Assembly: GCF_012933445.1 (NCBI RefSeq)
Contig: NZ_JABBNC010000002.1
Coordinates: forward strand, 248,001-312,000
Source of the DNA: Actinoplanes sp. TBRC 11911
GTDB lineage: Bacteria > Actinomycetota > Actinomycetes > Mycobacteriales > Micromonosporaceae
Length of the DNA stretch: 64,000 nucleotides
Direction: 5' to 3'
Of this stretch, positions 24,720 through 33,196 are shown in pieces. The position numbers and the translations under genes are program-made. Position 1 is the first letter of the stretch. Each line of letters begins with the position of its first letter. The notes under the pieces were generated by a model, which was given only the letters and a program-made list of their open reading frames with translations, made no database searches and had not been told where the DNA came from.

Positions 24720-26204
24720 ATGGAACTGGACTTCGAACGGTGCTACCGAGCCGTGGACAGCCGGGACCAGCGCTTCGACGGCTGGTTCTTCACCGCCGTC
24801 AAGAGCACCGGCATCTACTGCCGGCCGTCCTGCCCCGCGATGACGCCGAAGCGGGAGAACGTCACGTTCTTCCCGAGCGGCGCCGCGGCGCAACGAGCCG
24901 GCTTCCGCGCCTGCAAGCGCTGCCGGCCGGACGCGGTGCCCGGCTCACCCGAGTGGGACGTGCGCGCCGACCTGGTGGGCCGCGCGATGCGGTTGATCGG
25001 CGACGGCGTGGTGGATCGCGACGGCGTACCGGGGCTGGCATCCCGGCTCGGCTACACCGAGAGGCACCTCAACCGCCTGCTCACCGCGGAACTCGGCGCC
25101 GGACCGCTGGCACTGGCCCGGGCGCAGCGGGCACAAACCGCCCGGATCCTCATCGAGACCACCGATCTCGGGCTCGCGGAGATCGCCTTCGCGGCGGGTT
25201 TCGGCAGCGTGCGGCAGTTCAACGACACGATCCAGGAGGTGTACGCCCAATCCCCGAGCGGGCTGCGCGAGCGGCGGCCCTCGGTGCGCGCCGAGGCGGG
25301 CGTGATCAATCTGCGGCTCGCTTATCGGTCGCCGTTGCACATTCCGGCGCTGCTCGACTTTCTCGAGATGCGCGCCCTGCCCGGGGTTGAGGAGCGCGAC
25401 GGGGAGGCGTACGGGAGAGGGCTTTTGCTGCCGCACGGAAGCGCGACGGTGGTTCTGAAGCCGACGGCGCGCTGGGTTTCGGCGACGTTGCGGCTGGAGG
25501 ACGTGCGTGACCTGGCGCCGGCGGTGGCGCGATGCCGGCGGCTGATGGATCTCGACGCGGATCCGGACGCGGTGGATGCGACGCTCGGGGAGGATCCGGC
25601 GCTGGCCGCGATGGTTGCGGCGGAGCCCGGGGTGCGGGTGCCGCGGGCGGTCGACGGGTTCGAGATGGCCGTGCGGGCGATCGTGGGGCAGCAGGTGAGC
25701 GTCGCGGGGGCGCGGACGACGTTGGGGCGTCTTGTGCGGGCGGCCGGTTCGTCGGGGTTGCAGTCGTCGTCGGGTGTGGCCGCATCTGGCTCCGCGGCGT
25801 CCTCTTCCGCGTCGGAGACGGCAGGGCTCGTGCCGTTCCCCTCGGCCGCCGTTGTCGCGGACCTGCCCGACAAGGCGTTCGGGATGCCGGCCGCCCGCCG
25901 CGAGACAATCCGGGCGCTGGCCTCCTTGGTAGCCGACGGCAAGATCGACCTGGAACCCGGCGCGGATCGGGAGGAAACGGTCGCTCGCCTGCGCGAGGTG
26001 CCCGGCATCGGAGCCTGGACCGCCGGTTACGTGGCCATGCGCGCGATCGGTGACCCCGACGTTTTCCTTCCGACCGATCTAGCCGTACGCCGTGGCGCCG
26101 CAGCCGTGGGTCTCCCGTCCACGCCGGCGGCCCTGGAAACCCACGCGGAACGCTGGCGGCCGTGGCGCTCGTACGCGCTGATCCGCTTATGGCGAGCGTC
26201 CTGA
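24720..26204 (+). CDS. alkA: Ada-like/AlkA fusion: alkylation-repair DNA glycosylase
   Basis: 494 residues in three parts. Residues 1-75 are the Ada zinc domain with Cys34, Cys38, Cys65 and Cys68 (CRPSC, CKRC). Residues about 85-180 are an AraC-type HTH (LGYTERHLNRLL, IAFAAGFGSVRQFND). Residues about 195-494 are AlkA: an N-terminal lobe and an HhH-GPD glycosylase (VPGIGAWTAGYVAMRA), with Asp453 in LPTDLAVRRG as catalytic residue. A Ser/Ala-rich stretch of about 29 residues (near 343-371) is inserted in the glycosylase domain. It would excise 3-methyladenine and sense alkylation; ogt follows. Confidence 0.93.
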   Translation: MELDFERCYRAVDSRDQRFDGWFFTAVKSTGIYCRPSCPAMTPKRENVTFFPSGAAAQRAGFRACKRCRPDAVPGSPEWDVRADLVGRAMRLIGDGVVDRDGVPGLASRLGYTERHLNRLLTAELGAGPLALARAQRAQTARILIETTDLGLAEIAFAAGFGSVRQFNDTIQEVYAQSPSGLRERRPSVRAEAGVINLRLAYRSPLHIPALLDFLEMRALPGVEERDGEAYGRGLLLPHGSATVVLKPTARWVSATLRLEDVRDLAPAVARCRRLMDLDADPDAVDATLGEDPALAAMVAAEPGVRVPRAVDGFEMAVRAIVGQQVSVAGARTTLGRLVRAAGSSGLQSSSGVAASGSAASSSASETAGLVPFPSAAVVADLPDKAFGMPAARRETIRALASLVADGKIDLEPGADREETVARLREVPGIGAWTAGYVAMRAIGDPDVFLPTDLAVRRGAAAVGLPSTPAALETHAERWRPWRSYALIRLWRAS

Positions 26205-26300
26205 CCTGCGCGTATCCCGAGTTATCCACAGGCTGGCAGAAACTTTCCCGCGAGCGGCGCCAAGAGGCCAATCTGTGTACCTGAACCCCTGGAGGACGAA

Positions 26301-26804
26301 ATGCTGAAGTACCACACGATGGACACCCCCGCCGGCCCGTTCACCTTCGTGACGAGCTCCGCGGACGCCGTGCGCGCCGCCGGTTTCACCACCGAGGTCG
26401 ACGAGTTGCTGCCGCTGATCCATCCCGACCTTTCCGGCGAGGCACGGGAGGTGGACGACGGCGGCACGATCGCCGAGACCATCACCGCCTATTTCGACGG
26501 CGACAAGTCCGCAATCGACACCGTCGAGGTCGAGCAGAAGACCGGCGGCGAGTTCATGGCCCACGCGTGGCAGGTGATGCGCGACATCAAGCCCGGCGCC
26601 CCCGTGACATATTCAGAGTTCGCCCGCTTGGCCGGCCGCCCCGCAGCGATCCGAGCAGCAGCCGCGGCATGCGCCCGCAACCCGGTCGCGTTCTTCACCC
26701 CGTGCCACCGAGTGTTGCGTTTGGACGGTTCGCTGGGCGGCTACCGCTGGGGCTTGCCGGTCAAACGCTGGCTGCTCGACTTCGAGGCCGGCGCCGGCGC
26801 CTGA
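26301..26804 (+). CDS. ogt: Methylated-DNA-[protein]-cysteine S-methyltransferase
   Basis: 167 residues. The acceptor is Cys135 in TPCHRVL, preceded by the helix-turn-helix region (VTYSEFARLAGRPAAIRAAA) and the Asn/Arg finger residues in ACARNPVA. The C-terminal GGYRWGLPVKRWLL is regular. The suicide enzyme transfers methyl groups from O6-methylguanine to itself. It lies 96 bases after the Ada-AlkA fusion in the same direction, forming a two-gene alkylation-repair locus. Confidence 0.94.
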   Translation: MLKYHTMDTPAGPFTFVTSSADAVRAAGFTTEVDELLPLIHPDLSGEAREVDDGGTIAETITAYFDGDKSAIDTVEVEQKTGGEFMAHAWQVMRDIKPGAPVTYSEFARLAGRPAAIRAAAAACARNPVAFFTPCHRVLRLDGSLGGYRWGLPVKRWLLDFEAGAGA

Positions 26805-26967
26805 CCGTTCGTGGTCCGAGCAACCCGGCGGCGAGATCGAACCCTGCGTGCGCGGCGGCGCCGGTTACGCCATCGGCTGATCAACGTCAGCGGTACGGCC
26901 CGCGACGTTTCGTGATTGGTTAGTCTGCTAAGAGTTCGATCGAGGTTCGTGGCGGCAAGGAGGGGAC

Positions 26968-27615
26968 ATGGTCAACAAGTTCACTGTTCCGCTGCTTACG
27001 CCGTATGAGGCGGCCACCCACCTGCAGATCCCTGAGCGGACGATGAGGCGTTGGCTCCGCCCGGAGGACGGCCGACCGGCACTCGTGCACAGCGTGGGGC
27101 CACCGAAACGGGGCCGGCCGTCGGTGCCGTTCATCGCACTCGTCGAGGCGTACGTGCTACGAGCGCTCCGCGACCTGGAGTTGTCTCCGCGCGCGATTGC
27201 CGAGGCGGCGGCCGAAGTGCGTGCCGAGTTCGGCACCGAGTATGGACTGGCCACGCGTCGGATTGCTACCGACGGCATCGATGTGTTTATCCATTACCTG
27301 GACAGTGACGAGCTCGCCCGCGCACAGGATCGGCAGATCCCGATCCGTGGCGTCGTCGAGGACTACCTGAAATACGTGAGCTGGGACAGTGACGGATTCG
27401 CCCAACGCCTCGTGCTGCGGCGCTACGATCCCGCCGTCGCTCGAGTGGTCATTGATCCACGTTTCGCGTGGGGAGCACCCATTGTGGAACAGGCGAAGGT
27501 AACGGTGGACGCGGTGCTCGGCATGTGGCGGGGCGGCGAGAGTCCGGAAACGGTTGCCGGCGAATACGGACTGAGCATTGAGCAAGTCGAAGCCCTTATC
27601 CGCGTCGCCGCCTGA
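26968..27615 (+). CDS. Orphan antitoxin: HTH plus DUF433
   Basis: 215 residues from ATG 26968, preceded by GGAGGGG. The N-terminal HTH (LTPYEAATHLQIPERTMRRW) and second helix pair (ALRDLELSPRAIAEAA) precede a C-terminal DUF433 domain (VVIDPRFAWGAPIVEQ, MWRGGESPETVAGEYGLS). The layout parallels the intact antitoxin at 19744-20373, though the sequences differ widely. Its toxin partner downstream is broken, so this gene now stands alone, perhaps kept as an autoregulator or as an anti-addiction factor. Confidence 0.8.
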   Translation: MVNKFTVPLLTPYEAATHLQIPERTMRRWLRPEDGRPALVHSVGPPKRGRPSVPFIALVEAYVLRALRDLELSPRAIAEAAAEVRAEFGTEYGLATRRIATDGIDVFIHYLDSDELARAQDRQIPIRGVVEDYLKYVSWDSDGFAQRLVLRRYDPAVARVVIDPRFAWGAPIVEQAKVTVDAVLGMWRGGESPETVAGEYGLSIEQVEALIRVAA

Positions 27616-27851
27616 GTTGGTCGCTCCTGACGCAGGACGAGCGAATCTGCACGCAGCCTGCTGTTCGCCAGCTTCTCGAGCACCACGGAGGGTGCGTGCA
27701 CTGCCTCGACAGCGCCAACCTGTCCGCGGCAGCCAAGGCCAGCCGATTCGACTCGCATCGGAACGTGATACATCAGCACGCGCGTGATCGCCGCGTCGGC
27801 TTCTTCGTCGTTCACGAGTTCGGCCCGCCGAAGCGGAAGCGAATCGGGTGA
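27578..27851 (+). pseudogene. PIN-like toxin, partner of the orphan antitoxin, broken
   Basis: A frame starting at TTG 27578 inside the antitoxin gene reads SKPLSASPPELV, the usual opening of these PIN-like toxins, then loses homology. In another frame the expected C-terminal half appears: LLTQDERI, QPAVRQLLEHHGGCVHCLDS, ANLSAAAK, FFVVHEFGPPKRKRIG, ending TGA at 27849. The middle, with the first acidic motif, has been deleted with a frame change. Confidence 0.72.
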
Positions 27852-27884
27852 TCATTCCCTTGCGGTGCAAGGTACCATGCGTGG

Positions 27885-28220
27885 GTGAGTGAAGAGTCGT
27901 CGACGACCGCGCTGCTCCGGGGCACCCTGGAGTACTGCGTGCTCGGCCTGCTGGCCAAGGAAGAGATGTATTCGGTGGAGCTGGTGCGCCGGGTCAGCTC
28001 CGAGCTTGGCCTCACCACCAGCGAGGGCGCGATGTATCCGCTGCTCTCCCGCCTCCGCCGGGCCGGGCGCATCGGGACGAGCTGGCGCGAGTCGCCGAGT
28101 GGGCCGCCGCGGCGCTATTACACGTTGACGTCCGACGGTGAGCTGGCGCTTGAGCAGTTCCGGGCACAGTGGACGGCTTTCCGCGCCGGGGTCGACCGCA
28201 TCTTGGGAACGGAGCAGTGA
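27885..28220 (+). CDS. PadR-family transcriptional regulator
   Basis: 111 residues from GTG 27885. The PadR winged helix is complete: LRGTLEYCVLGLLAKEEMYS, ELVRRVSSELGLTTSEGAMY, PLLSRLRRAGRIGTSW, and the wing PPRRYYTLTSDGELAL. It overlaps the next gene in TGATG. PadR genes in such pairs regulate themselves and the downstream HAAS-domain membrane protein. Confidence 0.9.
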   Translation: MSEESSTTALLRGTLEYCVLGLLAKEEMYSVELVRRVSSELGLTTSEGAMYPLLSRLRRAGRIGTSWRESPSGPPRRYYTLTSDGELALEQFRAQWTAFRAGVDRILGTEQ

Positions 28221-28645
28221 TGATGACCGAGCACAACGACGTCCTGGTCGCCGACTATCTGTCGCGGGTCTCCCGGGCCACCGCGGGGCTGCCGGCCGAG
28301 CAGCGCGACGAGCTGCTCCGCGACCTCCAGGAGCACATCGACAGCGGCCGCTCCGAGCTGACGGTGGAGACCGAGGCGCAGGTGCGCGAGATCCTCGACC
28401 GCTTGGGCGAGCCGTCGGTGATCGCGCGGGCAGCCGCGGAGGACGCGGAGCCTTCCCGGTACGCCTCGACGACCTACCCGCCCGTGCCGCACGCGCCCAC
28501 CGACGCCAAGCCGAGATCGCACCTGCCCGTGATCATCGCGATCGGGGTGGCCGTCGTGCTGCTGGCTCTCTGCGCGGGGGTGCTCTTCTTCGCGAGCGCG
28601 TCCTCGACGGAGATGCCCGCGCAGGCTCCGGCCACGCCCGGCTGA
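28220..28645 (+). CDS. HAAS-domain membrane protein coupled to PadR
   Basis: 141 residues from ATG 28220, overlapping the PadR stop; a second ATG follows at once. The N-terminal 70 residues form the helical HAAS/DUF1700-type domain (VADYLSRVSRATAGLPAEQR, ELLRDLQEHIDSG, VREILDRLGEPSVIARAA). A linker leads to one membrane helix (VIIAIGVAVVLLALCAGVLFF) and a short outer tail. PadR-HAAS pairs are common; the role of HAAS proteins is thought to be in signalling but is not established. Confidence 0.8.
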   Translation: MMTEHNDVLVADYLSRVSRATAGLPAEQRDELLRDLQEHIDSGRSELTVETEAQVREILDRLGEPSVIARAAAEDAEPSRYASTTYPPVPHAPTDAKPRSHLPVIIAIGVAVVLLALCAGVLFFASASSTEMPAQAPATPG

Positions 28646-28732
28646 TCCGCCGGGTGGATTCGGACGGCGTCGCTTGTGGATGACGCGAAGAGCGCCGCGC
28701 ACGGGCGCGCGGCGCTCTCCCCCGAAACGCGT

Positions 28733-29224
28733 TTATTTCAGGGTGGCGGCCACCTGCTCCAATGCGTCGTAGGACTCCTGCATGCCGCTTTCCATGCCGG
28801 AGTTGATGATGGCGTCGCGACCGTCCTTGTCCCTGGTCTCGATCAGGACCTCCATGAAGGTGCGCTCCTCCTTCTCCACGAGCGTCATCGTGACCAGCGC
28901 GGCGTTGGCGTCCGGCTCCGGGATTCCCTCGTACGCCTCGGTGTTGACCAGGCGCTCGGGCGCCGCGATCTCGCGGTACTCCCCGTGGAAGGCCACCTCG
29001 AAGCCGCCGTTGGCCTGCATCACGTAGCGCCAGCGGCCGCCCACCCGCAGGTCGACCTCGACGCTCGTGACGTTGCCGCGCAGGCCCGCCCACCAGCGCT
29101 TGATCAGCTCGGGCTCGGTGTAGGCGCGCCAGACCAGCCGCCGTGGTGCGTCGAACTCGCGGGTGACCAGGATCTGGGTGTCGGCCGGCAGCGTGACAAC
29201 GGCGGAGCCGGAACTAGTCGTCAT
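28733..29224 (-). CDS. SRPBCC (AHSA1-like) domain protein
   Basis: 163 residues with the AHSA1/START-like pattern: REFDAPRRLVWRAYTEPEL, KRWWAGLRGN, VDLRVGGRWRYVM and a C-terminal helix GMESGMQESYDALEQVAATL. Fold members bind hydrophobic ligands. Its start overlaps the end of the upstream ArsR gene by 11 bases, the standard ArsR-SRPBCC pair in which the regulator controls the operon. Confidence 0.85.
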   Translation of the reverse strand: MTTSSGSAVVTLPADTQILVTREFDAPRRLVWRAYTEPELIKRWWAGLRGNVTSVEVDLRVGGRWRYVMQANGGFEVAFHGEYREIAAPERLVNTEAYEGIPEPDANAALVTMTLVEKEERTFMEVLIETRDKDGRDAIINSGMESGMQESYDALEQVAATLK

Positions 29225-29558
29225 GATCTTCCTCCTCCTTGAGCTCTTCCAGAACGGTGTCCATCGCGTCGAACCGCTCGTTCCACATCCGCTCGTACTT
29301 GCCGAGCCAGTCGTGGATCGATCGCAGCGGTTCGGGGTTCAGCCGGTACATCCGTTGCCTCCCCGCGTCGCGAACGTGCACCAGGTCGACCTCGCGCAGG
29401 ACGCGCAGGTGCTTGGAGACCTGGGGCTGGGCGAGACCGAGCAGGTCGACCAACTCGTTGACCGGGCGTTCGCGCTGCGCCAGCAGATCGAGGATCTGCC
29501 GCCGCCGGGGCTCGGCCACCGCGTTGAACGCGTCCGTCGTCGTCGCTGCTCGTGCCAT
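29214..29558 (-). CDS. ArsR-family transcriptional regulator
   Basis: 114 residues. Winged helix with AEPRRRQILDLLAQRERPVN, ELVDLLGLAQPQVSKHLRVL (recognition helix QPQVSKHL) and RDAGRQRMYRLNPEPL. No metal-binding cysteines are present, fitting the SRPBCC-partner subgroup that does not sense arsenic. A palindrome immediately upstream of the start is the likely operator. Confidence 0.9.
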   Translation of the reverse strand: MARAATTTDAFNAVAEPRRRQILDLLAQRERPVNELVDLLGLAQPQVSKHLRVLREVDLVHVRDAGRQRMYRLNPEPLRSIHDWLGKYERMWNERFDAMDTVLEELKEEEDHDD

Positions 29559-29568
29559 GCGACCATCG

Positions 29569-29586
29569 TATACCCATAAGGGAATA
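29569..29586. promoter_or_regulatory. Putative ArsR operator
   Basis: TATACCCATAAGGGAATA, 14 of 18 symmetric, with CCC/GGG arms, lies 11 bases before the ArsR start and would cover its promoter. The remaining bases up to 29633 show nothing else. Confidence 0.5.
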
Positions 29587-29633
29587 CGTCAAGCCGGGCA
29601 ACGGGGAGCGGAATACTTTCAAAGTTGAAGCAG

Positions 29634-30104
29634 TTAGGGCTGGTTGGCCATGCTGTCGAGTGCGGCCGCGAGCTTCGCCAGGTCGATTCCCTCGAGGTGG
29701 TCGAAGATGCGGCGGCGGACACTCGCCAGATGTGCCGGCCAGGCCTGCTCGAGGCGGGCGAGGCCGGCGTCGGTCAGGACGGCGTTCCACCCGCGCGCGT
29801 CGTCCTGGCACTTGATACGCGTGACGTACCCGAGAGATTCGAGCTTGGCGGTGAGGCGGGTCATGCCGCTGAGTGACATGTCGCAGGCCTGGGCGAGCTC
29901 GCTCATGCGGAGCATCCCGGAACTCGACTCGGACAGGTGGCGCAATGCGGTGTATTCGCTAGCGGACATCCGCTGATCGCGCTCGAGGTCGGCATTCAGG
30001 GCTTTCGGTAGCACCTGCATCATCCGGCCGAACGCACGCATCAGGGCCTCTTCCTCGGTGGAAAGAGGCGTGAGCCCGGCAGGAAGGGCTGCTGTGGCCG
30101 ACAT
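29634..30104 (-). CDS. MarR-family transcriptional regulator
   Basis: 156 residues from ATG 30104 (an in-frame start at 30137 lies in the operator). The winged helix includes RMSASEYTALRHLSES, MSELAQACDMSLSGMTRLTA (recognition helix) and YVTRIKCQDDARGWNAVLTD. Divergent from an NADPH-dependent FMN reductase with a palindrome between them, a layout typical of redox or electrophile sensing. Ligand unknown. Confidence 0.88.
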   Translation of the reverse strand: MSATAALPAGLTPLSTEEEALMRAFGRMMQVLPKALNADLERDQRMSASEYTALRHLSESSSGMLRMSELAQACDMSLSGMTRLTAKLESLGYVTRIKCQDDARGWNAVLTDAGLARLEQAWPAHLASVRRRIFDHLEGIDLAKLAAALDSMANQP

Positions 30105-30137
30105 GACATCGATTCTATATCCTTGCCCACGCAACAT

Positions 30138-30153
30138 TTGCTTGACGAAGCAA
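30138..30153. promoter_or_regulatory. MarR operator
   Basis: TTGCTTGACGAAGCAA is a perfect 6-4-6 palindrome in the 78-base gap between the divergent MarR and FMN reductase genes. Confidence 0.65.
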
Positions 30154-30182
30154 GTAACATGATCAAGCCAGGAAGGTTCCCC

Positions 30183-30752
30183 ATGACCAAGATCGGCATC
30201 ATCCTTGGCAGCACCCGGCCGGGCCGTAACGGCGAGCAGGTCGCGAAGTGGGTCTACGACGTCGCCTCGAAGCGCACCGACGCCGAGTACGAGTTAGTGG
30301 ATCTCCTCGACTACAAGCTGCCGCACCTCGACGAGGTCGTCCCGCCGGCGGCCAACCAGTACAGCCAGGACCACACGTTCGCGTGGGCCGACAAGGTCGC
30401 CGAGTTCGACGGCTTCGTCTTCGTCACCCCGGAGTACAACCACTCCACCTCGGGTGCCCTGAAGAACGCCATCGACTTCCTCTTCAAGGAGTGGAACAAC
30501 AAGGCGCTCGGCTTCGTGAGCTACGGCGGTCACGGTGGCACCCGCGCGGTCGAGCACCTGCGCCTCATGGCCGGTGAGCTGATGATGGCGGACGTCCGGA
30601 CGCAGCTCGCGCTGTACCTCGGCTCCGACTTCGAGAACTACAGCGTCTTCCAGCCGACCGAGCGGCACGAGCAGACCCTCAACACCGTGCTGGACCAGGT
30701 CGTGCTGTGGAGCGACGCGCTGTCGCACCTGCGCGAGCCGGTCCTGGCATAA
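30183..30752 (+). CDS. NADPH-dependent FMN reductase
   Basis: 189 residues from ATG 30183, preceded by GGAAGG. Flavodoxin-like fold with the phosphate-binding start IGIILGSTRPGRNG and the flavin motif PEYNHSTSGALKNAIDFL; FVSYGGHGGTRAVEHLR follows. Reduces FMN, quinones or azo compounds with NADPH. Controlled by the divergent MarR gene through the palindrome between them. A very strong hairpin ends the unit. Confidence 0.92.
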   Translation: MTKIGIILGSTRPGRNGEQVAKWVYDVASKRTDAEYELVDLLDYKLPHLDEVVPPAANQYSQDHTFAWADKVAEFDGFVFVTPEYNHSTSGALKNAIDFLFKEWNNKALGFVSYGGHGGTRAVEHLRLMAGELMMADVRTQLALYLGSDFENYSVFQPTERHEQTLNTVLDQVVLWSDALSHLREPVLA

Positions 30753-30767
30753 CGCAAAAACCAGAGC

Positions 30768-30803
30768 CACGAGGCCCGGGATCGTGGAATCCCGGGCCTC
30801 GTG
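30768..30803 (+). terminator. Strong hairpin terminator
   Basis: CACGAGGCCCGGGAT (30768-30782) pairs perfectly over 15 bases with ATCCCGGGCCTCGTG (30789-30803) around a six-base loop, 16 bases after the reductase stop. There is no T run, as is common for actinobacterial L-shaped or I-shaped terminators. Confidence 0.75.
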
Positions 30804-30818
30804 CTGCACAATGCTCTG

Positions 30819-31676
30819 GTGCAAAACCAGACAACTAGTGACTCTTGGCAGCAACTGCTCGAAATGCCACGAAAGTCTTGGTGGGCCCGGCTGCCGTTCG
30901 GCGTACGGATGGCGACCGGCACCAGTGCGCTGCTGATCGCGATCGGCGGTGGGGCGGCCGGTATCGCCGCGCTCACCACGGACCACAAGGACACACCGCC
31001 GCAGATCGTCACCGCCGTCGGGCAACCGGCCCAGGCCGCGCCCCGGGAGGCCGCCGGGGGTCCGGCACCGGCCGCGCCGCCACCCGTGATGGCGCCTCGG
31101 ACCAGCGACGACGAGGTGCGGCGCACGGCCGCGAACGAGAAGGCCGACCGCACCAGCACCCGAGATCCACGATCGCCGGTCGCGGCCTCGAGCCTGACGA
31201 ATTCGGACTCGGCAGCGACGAAGAAGGCCCCCGCACCAAAGGCTCCGGTCACCACGACCCGCACCGACGTGGAGACGAACGAGATCCCGTTCCGGACTCG
31301 CCTGGTGCGCGACCCTTCGCTGCCGCGCGGCACGAAGCAGGTGCAGACCCAGGGCGTACCGGGGGTGCAGACGCTGCGGTATCTGGTCACCCTCGTCGAC
31401 GGCAAGCAGGTCGACCGGAAGCTGCTCGACACGACGGTCACCCGCGAGCCGCAACATCGCGTCGTCGCGTACGGGTCGGCGCGCCGGGGCGGCGACATGA
31501 ACCACGACCGGCGATGCGAATTCCGGGTCTGCATGCCGTTCGGCCGCAAGATCTGCGAGCGGAACGCGCGGGACGAGAGCGCCCTGCAACTGGGCGGTTC
31601 GGTCGTGGTGCTGGACCGCGACGTCGAACTCCTCAACCCGGAAACCCTGGACGGCATGTCCGGCGTGACCTGCTGA
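30819..31676 (+). CDS. Membrane-anchored G5-domain protein
   Basis: 285 residues from GTG 30819; an earlier in-frame GTG at 30801 lies inside the terminator stem. One membrane helix (about residues 32-54) is followed by a Pro/Ala-rich, disordered outer segment of about 95 residues. A G5 domain (ETNEIPFRTRLVRDPSLPRG, VQTQGVPGVQTLRY, RYLVTLVDGKQVDRKLLDTT) comes next. The C-terminal 60 residues contain CEFRVCMPFGRKIC and a final Cys. G5 domains bind polysaccharide and occur in cell-wall hydrolases; no catalytic domain is visible here. Confidence 0.8.
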   Translation: MQNQTTSDSWQQLLEMPRKSWWARLPFGVRMATGTSALLIAIGGGAAGIAALTTDHKDTPPQIVTAVGQPAQAAPREAAGGPAPAAPPPVMAPRTSDDEVRRTAANEKADRTSTRDPRSPVAASSLTNSDSAATKKAPAPKAPVTTTRTDVETNEIPFRTRLVRDPSLPRGTKQVQTQGVPGVQTLRYLVTLVDGKQVDRKLLDTTVTREPQHRVVAYGSARRGGDMNHDRRCEFRVCMPFGRKICERNARDESALQLGGSVVVLDRDVELLNPETLDGMSGVTC

Positions 31677-31724
31677 GCGCAAAAAGGGGCTGAGCCGCGG
31701 CAAGATCGGCAGCACAATGCCGGA

Positions 31725-32468
31725 GTGAATGATTTCGATGCGCTGCTTGCCGAGGCCGAAGCCGTGCCGCTCGAGGGCTGGGATTTCTCCTGGTTCGCCG
31801 GGCGCGCCACCGAGGAACGGCCGTCCTGGGGCTACGCCGACCGGGTCGCCGATCGGCTGACCAGGGCCACTGCCGCCCTGGACGTGCAGACCGGCGGGGG
31901 CGAGGTGATGGCGTACGCGCTGGGAACCGCACGCCCCTCGATGCTGGTGGCGGTGGAGGCCTGGCCACCGAATGTCGGGGTCGCCGCACGCACCCTGGCC
32001 CCGTTCGGCGGCCGCGTGATCCACTCGGACCGGATCCCGTTCCGCGACGGCACGTTCGACCTGGTCACGAGCCGGCATCCGGTGGACACGCCGTGGCCGG
32101 AGATCGCCCGGGTGCTGCGGCCGGGCGGCGTCTTCCTGTCCCAGCAGATCGGCGCGGGCACCAATCGCGAGCTGGCCGAGGCGATGATGGGCCCGCTGCC
32201 GGCGCCCGAGCGGCAGCATCCGGGCGAAGCCGCCGAGGCCGCCGGTCTGGAGGTTCTCGAGGTGCGTTCGGAGAGCCTGCGCGCCGAGTTCTACGACGTC
32301 GGCGCGGTCGCGCATTTCCTGCGCAAGGTGGTGTGGACGGTGCCCGGCTTCGAGATCGGGAAGTATCGCGATCGGCTGCGTGCGGTGCACCACGAGATCA
32401 ACGACAAAGGCAAGTTCGTCTCGTACGCTCGTCGGGTGTTGATCGAGGCTCGGAGGAACGCCCGGTGA
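31725..32468 (+). CDS. SAM-dependent methyltransferase (class I)
   Basis: 247 residues from GTG 31725. The Rossmann core is recognisable but diverged: LDVQTGGGEV replaces the usual GxGxG loop, followed by VAVEAWPPNVGVAARTL, IPFRDGTFDLVTSRHP and EIARVLRPGGVFLSQQIG. Such small-molecule methyltransferases have varied substrates. GTG of the next gene overlaps its stop (GTGA), coupling the pair. Confidence 0.8.
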   Translation: MNDFDALLAEAEAVPLEGWDFSWFAGRATEERPSWGYADRVADRLTRATAALDVQTGGGEVMAYALGTARPSMLVAVEAWPPNVGVAARTLAPFGGRVIHSDRIPFRDGTFDLVTSRHPVDTPWPEIARVLRPGGVFLSQQIGAGTNRELAEAMMGPLPAPERQHPGEAAEAAGLEVLEVRSESLRAEFYDVGAVAHFLRKVVWTVPGFEIGKYRDRLRAVHHEINDKGKFVSYARRVLIEARRNAR

Positions 32469-33196
32469 CTGCTGAAGCTCCCACGATTCTGGCCACCAGC
32501 GCGGGTTTCGAGCGCGGACCCGACGGCGACCGGCGACCCGGCAAGATCCATCGGTTCGCTGCGGAACTGGCCGGGACGCGTACGCCGAAGATCTGTTTTC
32601 TGACCCAGGCCATGGGTGACCAGGCCGAGCGGATCGCGCTGCACTATGCGGGGTTCGCCGGGACCGAGTTCAGCGCGACGCACCTGCAGCTGTTCCCGAT
32701 GCCGAACCACGCCGACGTCCGTGGCCACCTGCTCAGCCAGGACATCATCTGGGTCGACGGCGGGAGCGTGGCCAACCTGGTCGCCGTCTGGCGGGTGCAC
32801 GGGCTCGACGAGATCCTGCACGAGGCGTGGCAGTCGGGTGTGGTGCTCGGCGGCGTCTCGGCCGGCTCGATCTGCTGGCATCAGGGCGGCAGCACCGACA
32901 GCTTCGGATCGGACCTGCGCGCCTTCACCGACGGGCTGGGCTGGCTGCCCTACAGCAACGGCGTGCACTACGACGGCGAAGAGCTGCGGCGGCCCAAGAT
33001 GCACGAGTTCATCGGCGACGGCACGCTGGGCGACGGATACGCGACCGACGACGGCGCCGGGCTGGTGTATCGGGGCACGACCCTCGCGGAAGTCGTCGCG
33101 GACCGGGCCGGACCCCGGGGTTACGAGCTGAAAAGGGCAGCGGACGGCTCGGTACGCGAGACACCGCTGCCCACCAGGCTCCTTCAGCCGGCGTAG
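32465..33196 (+). CDS. Peptidase E-like protein (S51 family)
   Basis: 243 residues from GTG 32465, overlapping the methyltransferase stop. The S51 nucleophile elbow is VLGGVSAGSICW (Ser in GVSAGS); IWVDGGSVANLVAVW and an acidic region follow the Ser-His-Glu family layout. Peptidase E cleaves N-terminal Asp dipeptides; relatives include cyanophycinases. Its 3' end overlaps the convergent PH-domain gene by 13 bases. Confidence 0.83.
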   Translation: MTAEAPTILATSAGFERGPDGDRRPGKIHRFAAELAGTRTPKICFLTQAMGDQAERIALHYAGFAGTEFSATHLQLFPMPNHADVRGHLLSQDIIWVDGGSVANLVAVWRVHGLDEILHEAWQSGVVLGGVSAGSICWHQGGSTDSFGSDLRAFTDGLGWLPYSNGVHYDGEELRRPKMHEFIGDGTLGDGYATDDGAGLVYRGTTLAEVVADRAGPRGYELKRAADGSVRETPLPTRLLQPA

